A stretch of 64,000 nt of DNA. Origin: Lentzea atacamensis. GTDB lineage: Bacteria; Actinomycetota; Actinomycetes; Mycobacteriales; Pseudonocardiaceae. Position numbers and translations under genes: made by a program. Shown here piece by piece: positions 29,866 to 39,238 of this stretch. Within the stretch, counting starts at the first letter, position 1, and each line of letters starts with the position of its first letter. The notes beneath the pieces were generated by a model that ran no database searches, was not told the DNA's origin, and saw only the letters and a list, made by a program, of their open reading frames with translations. Location of the stretch: contig NZ_QLTT01000002.1 of assembly GCF_003269295.1 (NCBI RefSeq), forward strand, positions 124,001-188,000. The letters are read 5' to 3'.

Positions 29866-30833
29866 GCGTGTACCCGGAGTTTCAAGCAGCCGATGTTCCA
29901 CGTGAAACCGAACCCCAGCAGAAGCCGAAGCCGACCAACAACGGAGATGACAGCGCCGTGGTGTGGACCCCGATTGCAGAAGAGGCGGCTCGTGCGGCAA
30001 GCGTGCTGCACCCCGACGAGTCACTGCTCCCCCGACCTACACACCGCCGGGTGATCACGGTCGCGAACCAGAAGGGCGGCGTCGGCAAGACGACGAGCAC
30101 GGTGAACCTCGCTGCGGCCCTCGCGATCCACGGGCTCAAGACCCTGGTGATCGACCTCGACCCGCAGGGCAACGCCAGCACGGCGCTCGCCGTTGAGCAC
30201 CGCTCCGGCACGCCGTCGGTCTACGAGGTGCTCATCGGCGAGATCTCCATCGCCGAGGCGGCTCAGGTCAGCCCGACGTCCCCGAACCTCTTCTGCGTGC
30301 CCGCGACGATCGACCTCGCCGGCGCCGAGATCGAACTCGTTTCGATGGTGGCCCGCGAGTCGCGGCTCAAGGAGGCGCTCTCCCCCGAGGCGCTCGACCA
30401 GCTGCAGCCCGACTACGTCTTCATCGACTGTCCGCCCAGCCTCGGCCTGCTGACCGTCAACGCGATGGTCGCGGCCCAGGAGGTGCTGATCCCGATCCAG
30501 TGCGAGTACTACGCGCTGGAGGGTCTGAGCCAGCTGCTGCGCAACATCGAGCTCGTGCAGCAGCACCTCAATCCGGACCTCGGCATCTCGACGATCCTCC
30601 TCACGATGTACGACGGCCGCACCAAGCTCGCCGACCAGGTGACCAGCGAGGTGCGCAGTCACTTCGGCGACACGGTCCTGAAGACCGTCATTCCACGCAG
30701 CGTGAAGGTCTCCGAGGCGCCAGGATTCGGTCAGACGGTGCTGACGTACGACCCGGGCTCGCGCGGGTCGATGAGCTACCTCGACGCCGCCAAGGAGATC
30801 GCCGTGCGTGGGGCCAAGGAGGAGGGCGCATGA
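29862..30833 (+). CDS. parA: Chromosome partitioning ATPase ParA (Soj)
   Basis: The 323-residue protein has an N-terminal extension of about 60 residues and the deviant Walker [23 protein letters not shown]. Further signatures are [12 protein letters not shown] and [17 protein letters not shown]. It binds DNA non-specifically when ATP-bound and moves the ParB-parS complex. It begins at GTG 29862, overlapping rsmG, and its stop overlaps the parB ATG. A parS site lies inside codons 12-17. Confidence 0.96.
   Translation: MSVYPEFQAADVPRETEPQQKPKPTNNGDDSAVVWTPIAEEAARAASVLHPDESLLPRPTHRRVITVANQKGGVGKTTSTVNLAAALAIHGLKTLVIDLDPQGNASTALAVEHRSGTPSVYEVLIGEISIAEAAQVSPTSPNLFCVPATIDLAGAEIELVSMVARESRLKEALSPEALDQLQPDYVFIDCPPSLGLLTVNAMVAAQEVLIPIQCEYYALEGLSQLLRNIELVQQHLNPDLGISTILLTMYDGRTKLADQVTSEVRSHFGDTVLKTVIPRSVKVSEAPGFGQTVLTYDPGSRGSMSYLDAAKEIAVRGAKEEGA
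29895..29910. other. parS: parS site 4 (inside parA)
   Basis: TGTTCCACGTGAAACC, identical in sequence to site 1, near the beginning of parA where it encodes DVPRET. Confidence 0.8.
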
Positions 30834-31792
30834 CGGAGCAGCGCAAGGGCGGACTCGGGCGCGGCCTGGCCGCATTGATCCCGCAGGGTCCTCCGCCCGG
30901 TGCGCCCAGCACCATCCGGCCCGCCGCGGCCGGCAACGGCTCGAGCACCAAGCCGCAGCCGGTGGGTGAGGTCGCGGGAGCGGTCTACCGGGAGATCGCG
31001 GTCACCGCGATCAAGACAAACCCCAAGCAGCCGCGCCAGGTGTTCGACCAGGACGCGATCGACGAGCTGTCGTTCTCCATCAAGGAGTTCGGGCTCATGC
31101 AGCCGATCGTGGTCCGCGAGCTCGGCGGCGACGCCTACGAGCTCGTCATGGGCGAGCGGCGGTGGCGGGCAACCCAGCAGGCCGGGCTCAAGACCATCCC
31201 GGCGATCGTGCGGCAGACCGGCGACGACGTGATGCTGCGCGACGCGTTGCTGGAGAACATCCACCGCGTCCAGCTCAACCCGCTCGAAGAAGCGGCGGCG
31301 TACCAGCAGCTGCTGGAGGAGTTCGGCGTCACGCACGAGCAGCTCGCGGACCGCATCGGACGCAGCCGCCCGGTCGTCACGAACACCATCCGGCTGCTGA
31401 AGCTCCCCCTTCCCGTGCAGCGACGGGTGGCGGCGGGCGTGCTGAGTGCCGGCCATGCTCGTGCGCTGCTCGGCTTGGACGACGCCGGCATGCAGGAGGA
31501 CCTCGCGGCGAAGATCGTCGCTGAGGGCATGTCGGTCCGGGCGACAGAGGAAGCGGTGACGCTCGCCAAGAACGAGAAGCCCAAGAAGGAGAAGGCCGCT
31601 CCCCGCAAGCAGATGCACGCACCCGGTCTGCAGGAGCTCGCCGAGCGTCTCTCCGACAACTTCGACACCCGCGTGAAGGTCGAACTCGGGCAGCGAAAGG
31701 GCCGGATCGTCGTCGAGTTCGGGTCAGTTGACGATCTTGAACGGATCATCGGACTGATGAGCCCAGAAGCGACAATTCGGACATCGGAGTAG
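30830..31792 (+). CDS. parB: Chromosome partitioning protein ParB
   Basis: ATG 30830 overlaps the parA stop, giving 320 residues. The N-terminus [15 protein letters not shown] is the ParA-stimulating motif. The CTP-binding ParB fold is seen in [13 protein letters not shown] and [17 protein letters not shown], followed by the helix-turn-helix ([27 protein letters not shown]) and a C-terminal dimer domain ([25 protein letters not shown]). It loads at the parS sites nearby and spreads. Confidence 0.96.
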   Translation: MTEQRKGGLGRGLAALIPQGPPPGAPSTIRPAAAGNGSSTKPQPVGEVAGAVYREIAVTAIKTNPKQPRQVFDQDAIDELSFSIKEFGLMQPIVVRELGGDAYELVMGERRWRATQQAGLKTIPAIVRQTGDDVMLRDALLENIHRVQLNPLEEAAAYQQLLEEFGVTHEQLADRIGRSRPVVTNTIRLLKLPLPVQRRVAAGVLSAGHARALLGLDDAGMQEDLAAKIVAEGMSVRATEEAVTLAKNEKPKKEKAAPRKQMHAPGLQELAERLSDNFDTRVKVELGQRKGRIVVEFGSVDDLERIIGLMSPEATIRTSE

Positions 31793-31834
31793 GTCCATAG
31801 GATCACCCACGGGCCTTATGTCACGGTGACGATG

Positions 31835-31864
31835 ACGCCCCGCAACATCAAAGTTGCGGGGCGT
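31835..31864 (+). terminator. Terminator-like hairpin after parB
   Basis: ACGCCCCGCAAC (31835-31846) pairs perfectly with GTTGCGGGGCGT (31853-31864); no T-tract follows. Confidence 0.65.
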
Positions 31865-31890
31865 AACCATGTTCTGGATCAGTCGACGCA

Positions 31891-31930
31891 CAAAAAGCGC
31901 GGCACCGGAGACGTCCGATGCCGCGCTTCT
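31891..31930 (-). terminator. Terminator of ddl
   Basis: On the minus strand AAGCGCGGCA (31928-31919) pairs with TGCCGCGCTT (31904-31895) and continues into five T. It lies about 10 bases after the ddl stop. Confidence 0.75.
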
Positions 31931-31940
31931 TCGTCGTGAG

Positions 31941-32885
31941 TCAGCGAGCGACAGCCCGCTCGATCAAGCCCGCGTAGATCTCACCCAACGACCGCCCGGC
32001 CGCCTCGACCGCCATCGGCAGAAGCGACGTCTCGGTCAGTCCCGGCGACACGTTCACTTCGAGGAAGTAGACGGTGCCGTCCTCGGCCACCACCGCGTCG
32101 GTGCGCGACACGTCCCGCAGCCCGAGCAACCGGTGTGCCGCCACCGCGAGCTCTCCGACCGCCTTGGCCGCCACCGCGTCCAACCGAGCCGGCGCGTGGA
32201 AGTCGGTCAGCCCCGCGGTGTACCGAGCGGTGTAGTCGTACACGCCGGTCTCCGGAACGATCTCGACAGCGGGCAGCGCCGTCGGGCCGTCCGGACCGTC
32301 GACCACGGTGACCGCCACCTCGACGCCCGAGATGAACTGCTCGGCCAGCACGGTGTCGCCGTACGCGAGACAGCCCACCATCGCGGCCGGGAGTTCGGCG
32401 GCGTCCCGCACCACCTGAGCGCCGAGTGCCGAGCCGCCCTGGTCCGGCTTCAGCATCAACGGCAGCCCCAGCGTCGAGACCATCGCGTCGAGCACCGGCT
32501 GGGCACCCAGCTCCCGGAACGTGGCGTGCGGCAGCACGACCCATTCCGGCGTCGTCAGCCCGGCACGAGCCAGCTCGGCCTTCGCGGTCGGCTTGTCCCA
32601 CGCGCGACGGCACGCGCGCGAGTCGGTGCCCACGTACGGCACGCCGAGCATCTCCAGGATCGCCTGCACCGAACCGTTCTCACCCTCGCCGCCGTGCAGA
32701 GCGACGACGACGGCATCCGGACGGTGGTCGCGAAGACGCGTCAGCAGCGAGGCGTCGGCGTCCCACTCCTCCACGGTCACGCCCGACGACCGCAGGGCAG
32801 CCGACAGCCGGCGACCGGAGCGGATCGAGACCTCGCGTTCGTGGGAGAGCCCACCGGACAGCACAGCGACCATGCGGTCAGCCAC
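31941..32885 (-). CDS. D-alanine-D-alanine ligase family protein
   Basis: GTG 32885 with GGAG at 7 bases gives 314 residues; a longer upstream reading lies over the preceding gene. ATP-grasp features: VAVLSGGLSHEREVSIRSG, ALHGGEGENGSVQAILEMLGVPYVGTDS, LMLKPDQGGSALGAQVV and the metal-binding end FLEVNVSPGLTETSLLPMA. It ligates two D-amino acids for peptidoglycan. Because the EVNVSPG block differs slightly from the usual EINTxPG, and actinomycetes usually carry the main ddl elsewhere, this may be a second ligase. It follows the aminotransferase by 16 bases. Confidence 0.85.
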   Translation of the reverse strand: MADRMVAVLSGGLSHEREVSIRSGRRLSAALRSSGVTVEEWDADASLLTRLRDHRPDAVVVALHGGEGENGSVQAILEMLGVPYVGTDSRACRRAWDKPTAKAELARAGLTTPEWVVLPHATFRELGAQPVLDAMVSTLGLPLMLKPDQGGSALGAQVVRDAAELPAAMVGCLAYGDTVLAEQFISGVEVAVTVVDGPDGPTALPAVEIVPETGVYDYTARYTAGLTDFHAPARLDAVAAKAVGELAVAAHRLLGLRDVSRTDAVVAEDGTVYFLEVNVSPGLTETSLLPMAVEAAGRSLGEIYAGLIERAVAR

Positions 32886-32901
32886 AGCAAAACTCCAAGG
32901 A

Positions 32902-34218
32902 TCAGGCGGTGTCGGGCGACGGGGTCTGCGGGCCGGACAGCTGACGGCCGGGCGTCGCCCCGAACGTCGCGTGCAGCTGCATCTCATCCTCGATGACGTT
33001 CGCCAGGCGGCGGACGCCCTCCCGGATGCGCTCCGGCGTCGGGTAGCAGTACGAGATTCGCAGCTGGCGAGAACCGAAGCCGTCCGCGTAGAAACCGGTG
33101 CCGGACGCGTACGCCACACGGGCCGTCACGGCGCGGGGCAGCATCGCCTTCGTGTCGATGCCCTCGGGCACCGTCACCCAGACGTAGAAGCCGCCGTCGG
33201 GAATGTTCCACGTGGAACCTTGCGGCATGTGCTGCTCCAGGGCGGACACAGCCGCGTCCCGGCGCTCCCGGTACGCCTCGCGGTACGTCTTGATCTGACC
33301 CTTCCAGTCCTGGGTGGCCAGGTAGCGAGACACGATCATCTGGTTCAGCGTCGGCGGGCACAGCGTGGCCGACTCGGCCGCCAGCACCAGCTTCTCGCGC
33401 ACGGCGTGGGGCGCCAGCACCCAGCCGACCCGCAGGCCGGCGGCGAACGTCTTGGAGAACGACCCGAGGTACACCACGTTGTCCGGGTCCATCGACCGCA
33501 GCGCCGGGTACGTCTGCCCGTCGAAACCGAGCAGGCCGTACGGGTTGTCCTCCACGACCAGCACGCCGTACGACCGGCAGATCTCCAGGATCTCGGCGCG
33601 CCGCGACACCGCCAGCGTCACGCCGGCCGGGTTGTGGAAGTTCGGGATCGTGTAAAGGAACTTGACCCGCTGGCCTGCTCGTTTGCAGGCCTCGAGGGCT
33701 TCTCGCAGCAACGACGGCACGAGCCCCTCTGCGTCCATCGCCACGTGCACGACGTGCGCCTGGTACGCAGTGAACGACCCGAGAGCGCCCACGTAGGACG
33801 GACCTTCGGCGATCACCACGTCACCGGGGTCGCAGAAGATCCGGGTGACCATGTCGAGGCCCATCTGCGAGCCGACGGTCACCACCACGTCGTCCGGGTG
33901 GCCGTTGATGCCCTCCATCGCCATCACGTCGCAGATCTGCTCGCGCAGCAACGGAACACCGTGCGCCGAGCCGTACTGCAGAGCGACGAGACCCTCGGTG
34001 GCGACGAGCTGACCGATCTCCGCGGACAGCGACTCCAGCGGCAGCGCGGCCAGGTGCGGCATGCCGCCGGCCAGCGACACGACCTCAGGACGCGATGCGA
34101 CTGCGAAAAGTGCCCGGATCTCCGATGCCGTCATCCCTGCCGTGCGCGCTGCGTAGCGGCGGAGGTGGGGGTCAAGGCTTCTGGGGCCCTGCTTGGCCGG
34201 CTGTCCGGGCATCGTCAT
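32902..34218 (-). CDS. PLP-dependent aminotransferase (class I/II, LysN/MocR-type domain)
   Basis: The 438-residue fold-type I aminotransferase lacks the N-terminal GntR DNA-binding domain of true MocR regulators. The PLP lysine lies in VYLGSFSKTFAAGLRVGWVLAP. Other motifs are LVVEDNPYGLLGFDG and VTVGSQMGLDMVTRIFCDPGD. Substrate is not evident; relatives include 2-aminoadipate transaminases. Closeness to ddl suggests a possible link to amino-acid supply for the wall. A parS-like palindrome lies within the gene. Confidence 0.88.
   Translation of the reverse strand: MTMPGQPAKQGPRSLDPHLRRYAARTAGMTASEIRALFAVASRPEVVSLAGGMPHLAALPLESLSAEIGQLVATEGLVALQYGSAHGVPLLREQICDVMAMEGINGHPDDVVVTVGSQMGLDMVTRIFCDPGDVVIAEGPSYVGALGSFTAYQAHVVHVAMDAEGLVPSLLREALEACKRAGQRVKFLYTIPNFHNPAGVTLAVSRRAEILEICRSYGVLVVEDNPYGLLGFDGQTYPALRSMDPDNVVYLGSFSKTFAAGLRVGWVLAPHAVREKLVLAAESATLCPPTLNQMIVSRYLATQDWKGQIKTYREAYRERRDAAVSALEQHMPQGSTWNIPDGGFYVWVTVPEGIDTKAMLPRAVTARVAYASGTGFYADGFGSRQLRISYCYPTPERIREGVRRLANVIEDEMQLHATFGATPGRQLSGPQTPSPDTA
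33204..33219. other. parS-like site 5 (inside aminotransferase gene)
   Basis: TGTTCCACGTGGAACC contains the perfect 14-base palindrome GTTCCACGTGGAAC, which differs from canonical parS at one position in each arm. It sits 3.3 kb from parA. Confidence 0.55.
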
Positions 34219-34353
34219 GGGGGACTCCTGAATGGGAAATGTCCCGAGCGAGTGTAACCGTCGTCCCGTTCAGGGCACGTACCTTCCGGGTTCCGTCACA
34301 TTCGCCTACCCTCGTACGGGTTGAACTGTGCGTGCCGAGGGGTGGAGGTCGGG

Positions 34354-34986
34354 GTGTCGCGACGCGTTGTGGGCGTCACGCTGGACAACCTGGAGCATCT
34401 CTCCAAGCACAGCAGGACGTGCGTCTTTTGGGAGTTGGCCCCTCACCTGCGTGAACAGGCCGAGGAATACGGCGACACCGAATTCGAGAAGGAAGCCTGG
34501 GTCTCCAGCGTCCTGCTCGAATGGGGTTCGTGCGGTCGTCTCATCTACTGCGACGGCATTCCCGCCGGTTCGGTCTTCTACGCACCACCTGCCGCTGTTC
34601 CGCGCAGTGCCGCCTTCCCCACGTCCCCGGTCAGCCCGGACGCCGTCCTCATGACGTCGCTGGAGGTCCTTCCGGAGTTCCGAGGGGGAGGACTCGGGCG
34701 AGTGCTCGTCCAGGCCGTGGCGAAGGATCTGACGCGTCGTGGCGTGAAGGCCGTCGAGGCGTTCGGTGACATGCGTCCGGACGAGGAAGAGCGCAGTTGC
34801 GTCACGCCTGCGGAGTTCCTCACGAGCGTCGGTTTCAAAACCGTGCGGCCGCACCCGCGCTGGCCCCGGTTGCGCCTGGAGCTGCGCAGCGCCATCACGT
34901 GGAAGGAAGACGTCGAGGCCGCCCTCGAACGCCTCCTCAACAGCGTCACCGTCTCGACGGCGGAACCCAGCTTCCGTCCCGTCTGA
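34354..34986 (+). CDS. GNAT-family N-acetyltransferase
   Basis: GTG 34354 follows GGAGG at 6 bases, giving 210 residues. The acetyl-CoA loop is seen in LEVLPEFRGGGLGRVLVQAVAKDL (RGGGLG), preceded by the strand DAVLMTSLEVL. The substrate is unknown. The position between parB and cwlM corresponds to the conserved gene between these in mycobacteria. It is convergent with the amidase gene, sharing a terminator. Confidence 0.82.
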   Translation: MSRRVVGVTLDNLEHLSKHSRTCVFWELAPHLREQAEEYGDTEFEKEAWVSSVLLEWGSCGRLIYCDGIPAGSVFYAPPAAVPRSAAFPTSPVSPDAVLMTSLEVLPEFRGGGLGRVLVQAVAKDLTRRGVKAVEAFGDMRPDEEERSCVTPAEFLTSVGFKTVRPHPRWPRLRLELRSAITWKEDVEAALERLLNSVTVSTAEPSFRPV

Positions 34987-34991
34987 CCACA

Positions 34992-35024
34992 CGAAAAAGG
35001 GCCCCTCGAAGGGGCCCTTTTTCG
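34992..35024. terminator. Bidirectional terminator between GNAT and cwlM-like genes
   Basis: AAAAAGGGCCCCT (34994-35006) pairs perfectly with AGGGGCCCTTTTT (35010-35022); T-runs are present in both directions. Confidence 0.9.
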
Positions 35025-35036
35025 TCATGCGGGAAA

Positions 35037-36176
35037 TCAGCCCTTGGCCATCTCGTAGCGCAGCAGGTCGTTGAACGTGAACGTGCCCGTCGGCTGGTCG
35101 TCCTTGCCGAGCAGGTAGAGACGCTTCACGGCCACGAGGATGCCCTCGGCCACGATGTCGCGGAAACCAGGCGTCGCCAGGCGTCCGCGGTCCTCCGCGT
35201 TCGTCAGGTAGCCGACCTCGACGCGGACGGCCGTGCAGCGGGTGAGCCGCAGCAGATCCCACGTCTTCGGGTGCGTGCCGCAGTTCCGCATCGACGTGCG
35301 GGCGCTGACCTCGCGCTGGATGAACCCGGCGAGCGCCTCACCCACGGTCGACGACGTGCCGTTGCCGGTGCCGTAGTGGAACGTGGCCACGCCCTGCGCG
35401 TTCGGCGACGAGTTGCCGTCGCTGTGCAGCGACAGGATCAGGTCGGCGCCTGCCTCGTTGGCGAACCGGGCGCGCTCCGCCTCGTCCGGGCAGTTGTTCG
35501 GCCCGCGGGTGAGCAACGCCTCCATGCCGGTGGCGGCCATCTTGCCCTCCAGCCGGCGGGCCAGGTCCAGCATCAGGTCGGCCTCGGAGACACCGTCCAC
35601 GATCACGCCGCGGTCCTGGCCGCCGTGACCGGGGTCGATGACGATCCGCTTGCCGGACAGCCGCGAACCGGCGTTGCGGACCCGTTCCTGCTCACGCAGC
35701 AGCACGGGACGGCCACCGCGGACCTTCGGCTGGAGCTGACGCAGTGCGCGCACGGTGTCCGGGCCGCACATGCCGTCCACGATCAGGCCGTAGTCCCGCT
35801 GGAAGTTCTTCAGCGCCTGCTCGGTCTGCTGGCCGAACACGCCGTTCGCGCGGCCGGCGTCGTAGCCGAGCTCCAGCAGGCGTTCCTGCAGCATCAGCAC
35901 GTCGTCGCCGGTGGTCGGCTGCGACATCAGGTACGCGAGCGGCCGGTCCCCCAACCGGAACGTCGCGTCACGCAGCGCACGGTAGGTCGCCGGGCCGACG
36001 ATGCCGTCGATGATCAGCCCCCGCTGCTGTTGGAACGCGCGCACGGCGTGCTCGACCTGCTGGTCGAACACCGGCGGCGCCTGGGGGTCGGTCGGCGGAA
36101 GCAGTCCGAGCCTGGTCAGGGTCGACCGGATCTCGGCAACATCACTTCCGACGTCCCCGCGGCGGAGCAGCTGCAT
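35037..36176 (-). CDS. cwlM: N-acetylmuramoyl-L-alanine amidase-like protein CwlM
   Basis: The 379-residue protein has two peptidoglycan-binding repeats (about 6-68 and 88-145, each with a DGIVGPAT or DGMCGPDT motif) and an Amidase_3 domain (about 170-350). Zinc/catalytic residues appear in VIDPGHGGQD, VSEADLML, LSLHSDGN and VEVGYLTN. No signal peptide is visible, so it is cytoplasmic. In mycobacteria CwlM is a PknB target that, once phosphorylated near its C-terminus, activates MurA. A threonine-rich tail (QPTGTFTFNDLL) here is a candidate phosphosite. The trxB-trxA-cwlM order is conserved. Confidence 0.9.
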   Translation of the reverse strand: MQLLRRGDVGSDVAEIRSTLTRLGLLPPTDPQAPPVFDQQVEHAVRAFQQQRGLIIDGIVGPATYRALRDATFRLGDRPLAYLMSQPTTGDDVLMLQERLLELGYDAGRANGVFGQQTEQALKNFQRDYGLIVDGMCGPDTVRALRQLQPKVRGGRPVLLREQERVRNAGSRLSGKRIVIDPGHGGQDRGVIVDGVSEADLMLDLARRLEGKMAATGMEALLTRGPNNCPDEAERARFANEAGADLILSLHSDGNSSPNAQGVATFHYGTGNGTSSTVGEALAGFIQREVSARTSMRNCGTHPKTWDLLRLTRCTAVRVEVGYLTNAEDRGRLATPGFRDIVAEGILVAVKRLYLLGKDDQPTGTFTFNDLLRYEMAKG

Positions 36177-36313
36177 GCACCCTCGCTCGACTAGGGCGCC
36201 GATCGTCGTCGGCGCGGTAGGTGGGAAGTCCTTATTGTGCCCTGCTCCGCAAAGTGATCGATGCAGGGCTACTCACAGTCGTTCCGAGATCACGTCCCGG
36301 TACGAAACGAACA

Positions 36314-36348
36314 TGACCCGCCCGTCTTATCGGTAGACGGGCGGGTCA
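36314..36348 (-). terminator. Terminator of trxA
   Basis: TGACCCGCCCGTCT (36314-36327) pairs perfectly with AGACGGGCGGGTCA (36335-36348), within the 217-base gap between trxA and the cwlM-like gene. No gene seen in the gap. Confidence 0.75.
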
Positions 36349-36393
36349 CGTTGCGCGTTGCAAGCGACTTGTTTAGCCGATGCAAGTTTTTGC

Positions 36394-36723
36394 TCAGCCG
36401 ATGACGTCCTGCAGGTCGTTGAGCAGCGCAGCCTTGGGCTTCGCGCCGACGATCTGCTTCACCGGACGGCCGCCCTGGAACAGGATCAGCGTCGGCACTG
36501 ACATGATCTGGTAGTCACGGGCGATCGACGGGTTGGCGTCGATGTCGACCTTGGCGATGGTGAGCTTCTCGCCGTGCTCGGCTGCGATCTCCTCCAGCAC
36601 CGGCGCAACCATCTTGCACGGTCCGCACCAGGTCGCCCAGAAGTCGACCAGCACGGGCTTCTCGCTGGTCAGCACGTCGTCCGCGAACGACTTGTCGGTC
36701 ACCGTGACGGTGGCGCCTGCCAT
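36394..36723 (-). CDS. trxA: Thioredoxin
   Basis: The 109-residue protein has the full thioredoxin fold and the active site FWATWCGPCKM. Conserved cis-proline lies in SVPTLILF. It reduces protein disulfides using electrons from TrxB, encoded 28 bases upstream on the same strand, and so belongs to a trxB-trxA operon. It corresponds to trxC of mycobacteria. Confidence 0.97.
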   Translation of the reverse strand: MAGATVTVTDKSFADDVLTSEKPVLVDFWATWCGPCKMVAPVLEEIAAEHGEKLTIAKVDIDANPSIARDYQIMSVPTLILFQGGRPVKQIVGAKPKAALLNDLQDVIG

Positions 36724-36751
36724 GTTCTCTCCCTAAAGCCGTGAAGAAACT

Positions 36752-37732
36752 TCAGTTGCTCTTGCCGTAGCCGCCACCGACCGCCTCCGCGGCGATCTCG
36801 GCGTGCTCTTCGCCGTGCTCGGCGAGCCACCGTTCCGCGTCGATCGCGGCACTGCAACCGGAGCCGGCGGCGGTGATGGCCTGGCGGTACTCGTGGTCAA
36901 CCAGGTCGCCGGCCGCGAACACGCCGTCCAGGTTGGTGTAGGAGGTCTTGCCCCTGGTCACGACGTAGCCCTCCTCGTCCAGGTCGACCTGGCCCTTGAC
37001 CAGCGCCGAGCGCGGGTCGTGGCCGATCGCCAGGAAGAAGCCGGTGACGGGCAGCTCGGACTCGGCGCCGGTGACGGTGTCCTTGACTTTGATGCTCGAC
37101 ACGGTGCCGTCACCCAGCACGTCGGTGACCTGCGTGTTCAGCTGCCACTTGATCTTCTCGTTGGCGCGGGCGCGCTCGAGCATGACCTTGGAGGCGCGGA
37201 ACTCCTCGCGGCGGTGGATGACCGTCACGGACTTGGCGAAGCGCGTGAGGAACGTCGCCTCCTCCATCGCCGTGTCGCCACCGCCGACGACCGCGATGTC
37301 GTGGTCGCGGAAGAAGAACCCGTCGCACGTCGCGCACGCCGACACACCGCGGCCGAGCAGCTCCTGCTCACCGGGGATGTTCAGGTAACGGGCAGCAGCG
37401 CCCATGGCGAGGATGACCGCCCTGGCGTGGTACTCGACACCGTTGGCGACGACCTTCTTGATCTCGCCGGTCAGCTCGACGGACTCGACGTCCTCCGCCC
37501 GCAGCTCGGCACCGAAGCGCTGCGCCTGCTCGCGCATCTGCTCCATGAGCTCGGGGCCCATGATGCCGTCGCGGAAGCCGGGGTAGTTCTCCACCTCGGT
37601 GGTCGTCATCAGGGCGCCGCCGTACTGCGAACCCTCGAAGACCAGGGGCTCGAGCTGCGCGCGGGCGGCGTAGACCGCCGCGGTGTAGCCCGCAGGCCCC
37701 GATCCGATGATGATCACGTTGCGCACGCTCAC
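36752..37732 (-). CDS. trxB: Thioredoxin reductase
   Basis: The 326-residue flavoprotein shows the FAD motif [20 protein letters not shown], the redox pair in CATCDGFFF, the NADPH motif [15 protein letters not shown] and the FAD-proximal [26 protein letters not shown] 37732 follows GAGGAG. A SigR-type promoter lies just upstream, implying induction by thiol oxidation. Confidence 0.97.
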   Translation of the reverse strand: MSVRNVIIIGSGPAGYTAAVYAARAQLEPLVFEGSQYGGALMTTTEVENYPGFRDGIMGPELMEQMREQAQRFGAELRAEDVESVELTGEIKKVVANGVEYHARAVILAMGAAARYLNIPGEQELLGRGVSACATCDGFFFRDHDIAVVGGGDTAMEEATFLTRFAKSVTVIHRREEFRASKVMLERARANEKIKWQLNTQVTDVLGDGTVSSIKVKDTVTGAESELPVTGFFLAIGHDPRSALVKGQVDLDEEGYVVTRGKTSYTNLDGVFAAGDLVDHEYRQAITAAGSGCSAAIDAERWLAEHGEEHAEIAAEAVGGGYGKSN

Positions 37733-37771
37733 GGCCCCAGCAACTCCTCGATCTCGTCGTCTGACTGGCTC

Positions 37772-37797
37772 AACGGATCGTAGGTGTCGGTAATTCC
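37772..37797 (-). promoter_or_regulatory. SigR/SigH-type promoter of trxB-trxA
   Basis: On the minus strand GGAAT (37797-37793) is followed after exactly 18 bases by GTT (37774-37772), an exact match to the SigR consensus GGAAT-N18-GTT. It lies 40 bases before the trxB GTG, downstream of the anti-sigma gene. Confidence 0.75.
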
Positions 37798-37810
37798 GTG
37801 ACTTGAGCGA

Positions 37811-38545
37811 CTACCTCGGCTTGATGGTGGTGTCCGCCAGGACACCCTCCGGCTTGTCCGGTCCGCAGGTCTCCGGATCCAGCACGACCAGCCGGTACTG
37901 CCCGAGACCGGCGGGCAGGATCGCCATCACCGCGTCCTTGCCGTCCAGGGTGATCGGGCTGATGCCGAGCGGGTTGCCCGAGCTGGTGATGCCACCGCCC
38001 CTCAGGCATCCGGCGAGGCGGTCCGGGGTCTCCAGCGGGCCGAAGTTCTGCGCCTTGAGCACGTCACCGACCGCGGAGCCCAGCTCGTCGCGCTTCAGCG
38101 CGAGCGGCGGGGCGGTGTTCGCGCTGGACGTCGTCGGTGCGGGCTTGGCGTCGTTCGAGGGCTGCTGCGTGCCGGGCGACACGGCGAGCACGATGCCGAA
38201 CGCGGCCGCGGCGGCCACCAGCACGCCTCCACCGAGGCCCAGCCTGCGGTTTCGACGCTTGCGGGCCTCGTCCAGCGACACGACCGGTGCGGCGGGACGG
38301 GCCTCGGCAGCGAGAGCCGCGTCGATCCGCGCCGCGACGTGGTCGGGCATGGGGATCGGCGGCAACGCGTGCAGGTCCTCCAGCGTGGCGTCCAGCGCCT
38401 GGAGGATCTCCCTGGCCTCAGGGTCCGCCTCCACCCTCGGGCGCAGCTGTGCGGCGACCTCAGGGGGCAGCACGCCCGCGTGCAGATCCGCGATGAGGTC
38501 TACCGACCACGGCGGACCCATCGGCACGCGCTCCATGCCGGTCAT
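37811..38545 (-). CDS. Anti-sigma factor-like membrane protein (RsmA-type)
   Basis: ATG 38545 overlaps the sigma-factor stop (ATGA), giving 244 residues. The cytoplasmic N-terminus (SVDLIADLHAGVLPPEVAAQLRPRVEADPEAREIL) resembles anti-sigma domains, but no HxxxCxxC zinc motif was seen. One membrane helix (LGLGGGVLVAAAAAFGIVLAV, about 107-127) precedes a Thr/Ser/Pro linker and an extracytoplasmic domain with two Cys (CLRGGG and ETCGPDK). Coupling to the ECF gene supports a role as its inhibitor. Confidence 0.78.
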   Translation of the reverse strand: MTGMERVPMGPPWSVDLIADLHAGVLPPEVAAQLRPRVEADPEAREILQALDATLEDLHALPPIPMPDHVAARIDAALAAEARPAAPVVSLDEARKRRNRRLGLGGGVLVAAAAAFGIVLAVSPGTQQPSNDAKPAPTTSSANTAPPLALKRDELGSAVGDVLKAQNFGPLETPDRLAGCLRGGGITSSGNPLGISPITLDGKDAVMAILPAGLGQYRLVVLDPETCGPDKPEGVLADTTIKPR

Positions 38546-39159
38546 CGGCCCTCCCACTGACGTTGCTCTTGCACATTCACACCGTCAGCTGGGACGTTCG
38601 CATCTGCGATTCGGTTCCTGAGGTGCCCGAGAACTTTGGCGAGCTTGGCGCGACCCCGCGCGCACCGGCTCTTGACCGTGCCTTCCGCGATGCCCAGGAG
38701 CTGCGCCGTTTCGGCAACGGAATAGCCCTCGACGTCGACGAGCACGATGGGTGCCCGCTGCTCCTCCGGCAGCGCCATCAACGCTTCCTGCACCATCAGG
38801 CTGGTCTCGCGGTCGCTCATCGCGTCACGGGGCGCGGCGGGCTCGCCGGGACCGGCCTCGGGCAGCGGCACTGTCGGTCTTGTTTGTCGTCGCCTCATCC
38901 GGTCGAGGCACGCGTTCACCACGATCCGGTGAAGCCAGGTGGTGACCTGTGACTCAGCGCGGAACGACGACGCGGCGCGGAAGGCCGAGATGAACGCCTC
39001 CTGCAGCGCGTCCGCGGCCTCCTCCGGGTCCCGCAGCGTCCGCAACGCCACCGCCCACATCCGGTCGCGGTGCCGTTTGACCAGCTCCGAAAACGCGTAG
39101 GGGTCACCTGCGGCGTGGGCCGAGATGAGATCGGCGTCCGAGCTGGCTGCGGCGGTCAC
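38542..39159 (-). CDS. sigM: ECF RNA polymerase sigma factor, SigM-type
   Basis: GTG 39159 gives 205 residues; an upstream ATG (39228) extends it without ribosome site. Region 2 is visible as AFSELVKRHRDRMWAVALRTLRDPEEAADALQEAFISAFRA and region 4 as LPEEQRAPIVLVDVEGYSVAETAQLLGIAEGTVKSRCARGRAKL. TATCCT lies 6 bases before the start, so the mRNA may be leaderless. It sits between murJ-associated genes and its coupled anti-sigma factor, as in mycobacteria. It probably responds to envelope or oxidative stress; the signal is not shown by the sequence. Confidence 0.9.
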   Translation of the reverse strand: MTAAASSDADLISAHAAGDPYAFSELVKRHRDRMWAVALRTLRDPEEAADALQEAFISAFRAASSFRAESQVTTWLHRIVVNACLDRMRRRQTRPTVPLPEAGPGEPAAPRDAMSDRETSLMVQEALMALPEEQRAPIVLVDVEGYSVAETAQLLGIAEGTVKSRCARGRAKLAKVLGHLRNRIADANVPADGVNVQEQRQWEGR

Positions 39160-39238
39160 GAACGGAGGATAGCGAGGCTGATCACTGCGTTGTCTGCCGC
39201 TCCTCCGGAGATCGTGGCCTCGCGTCATCCGGACAGGG

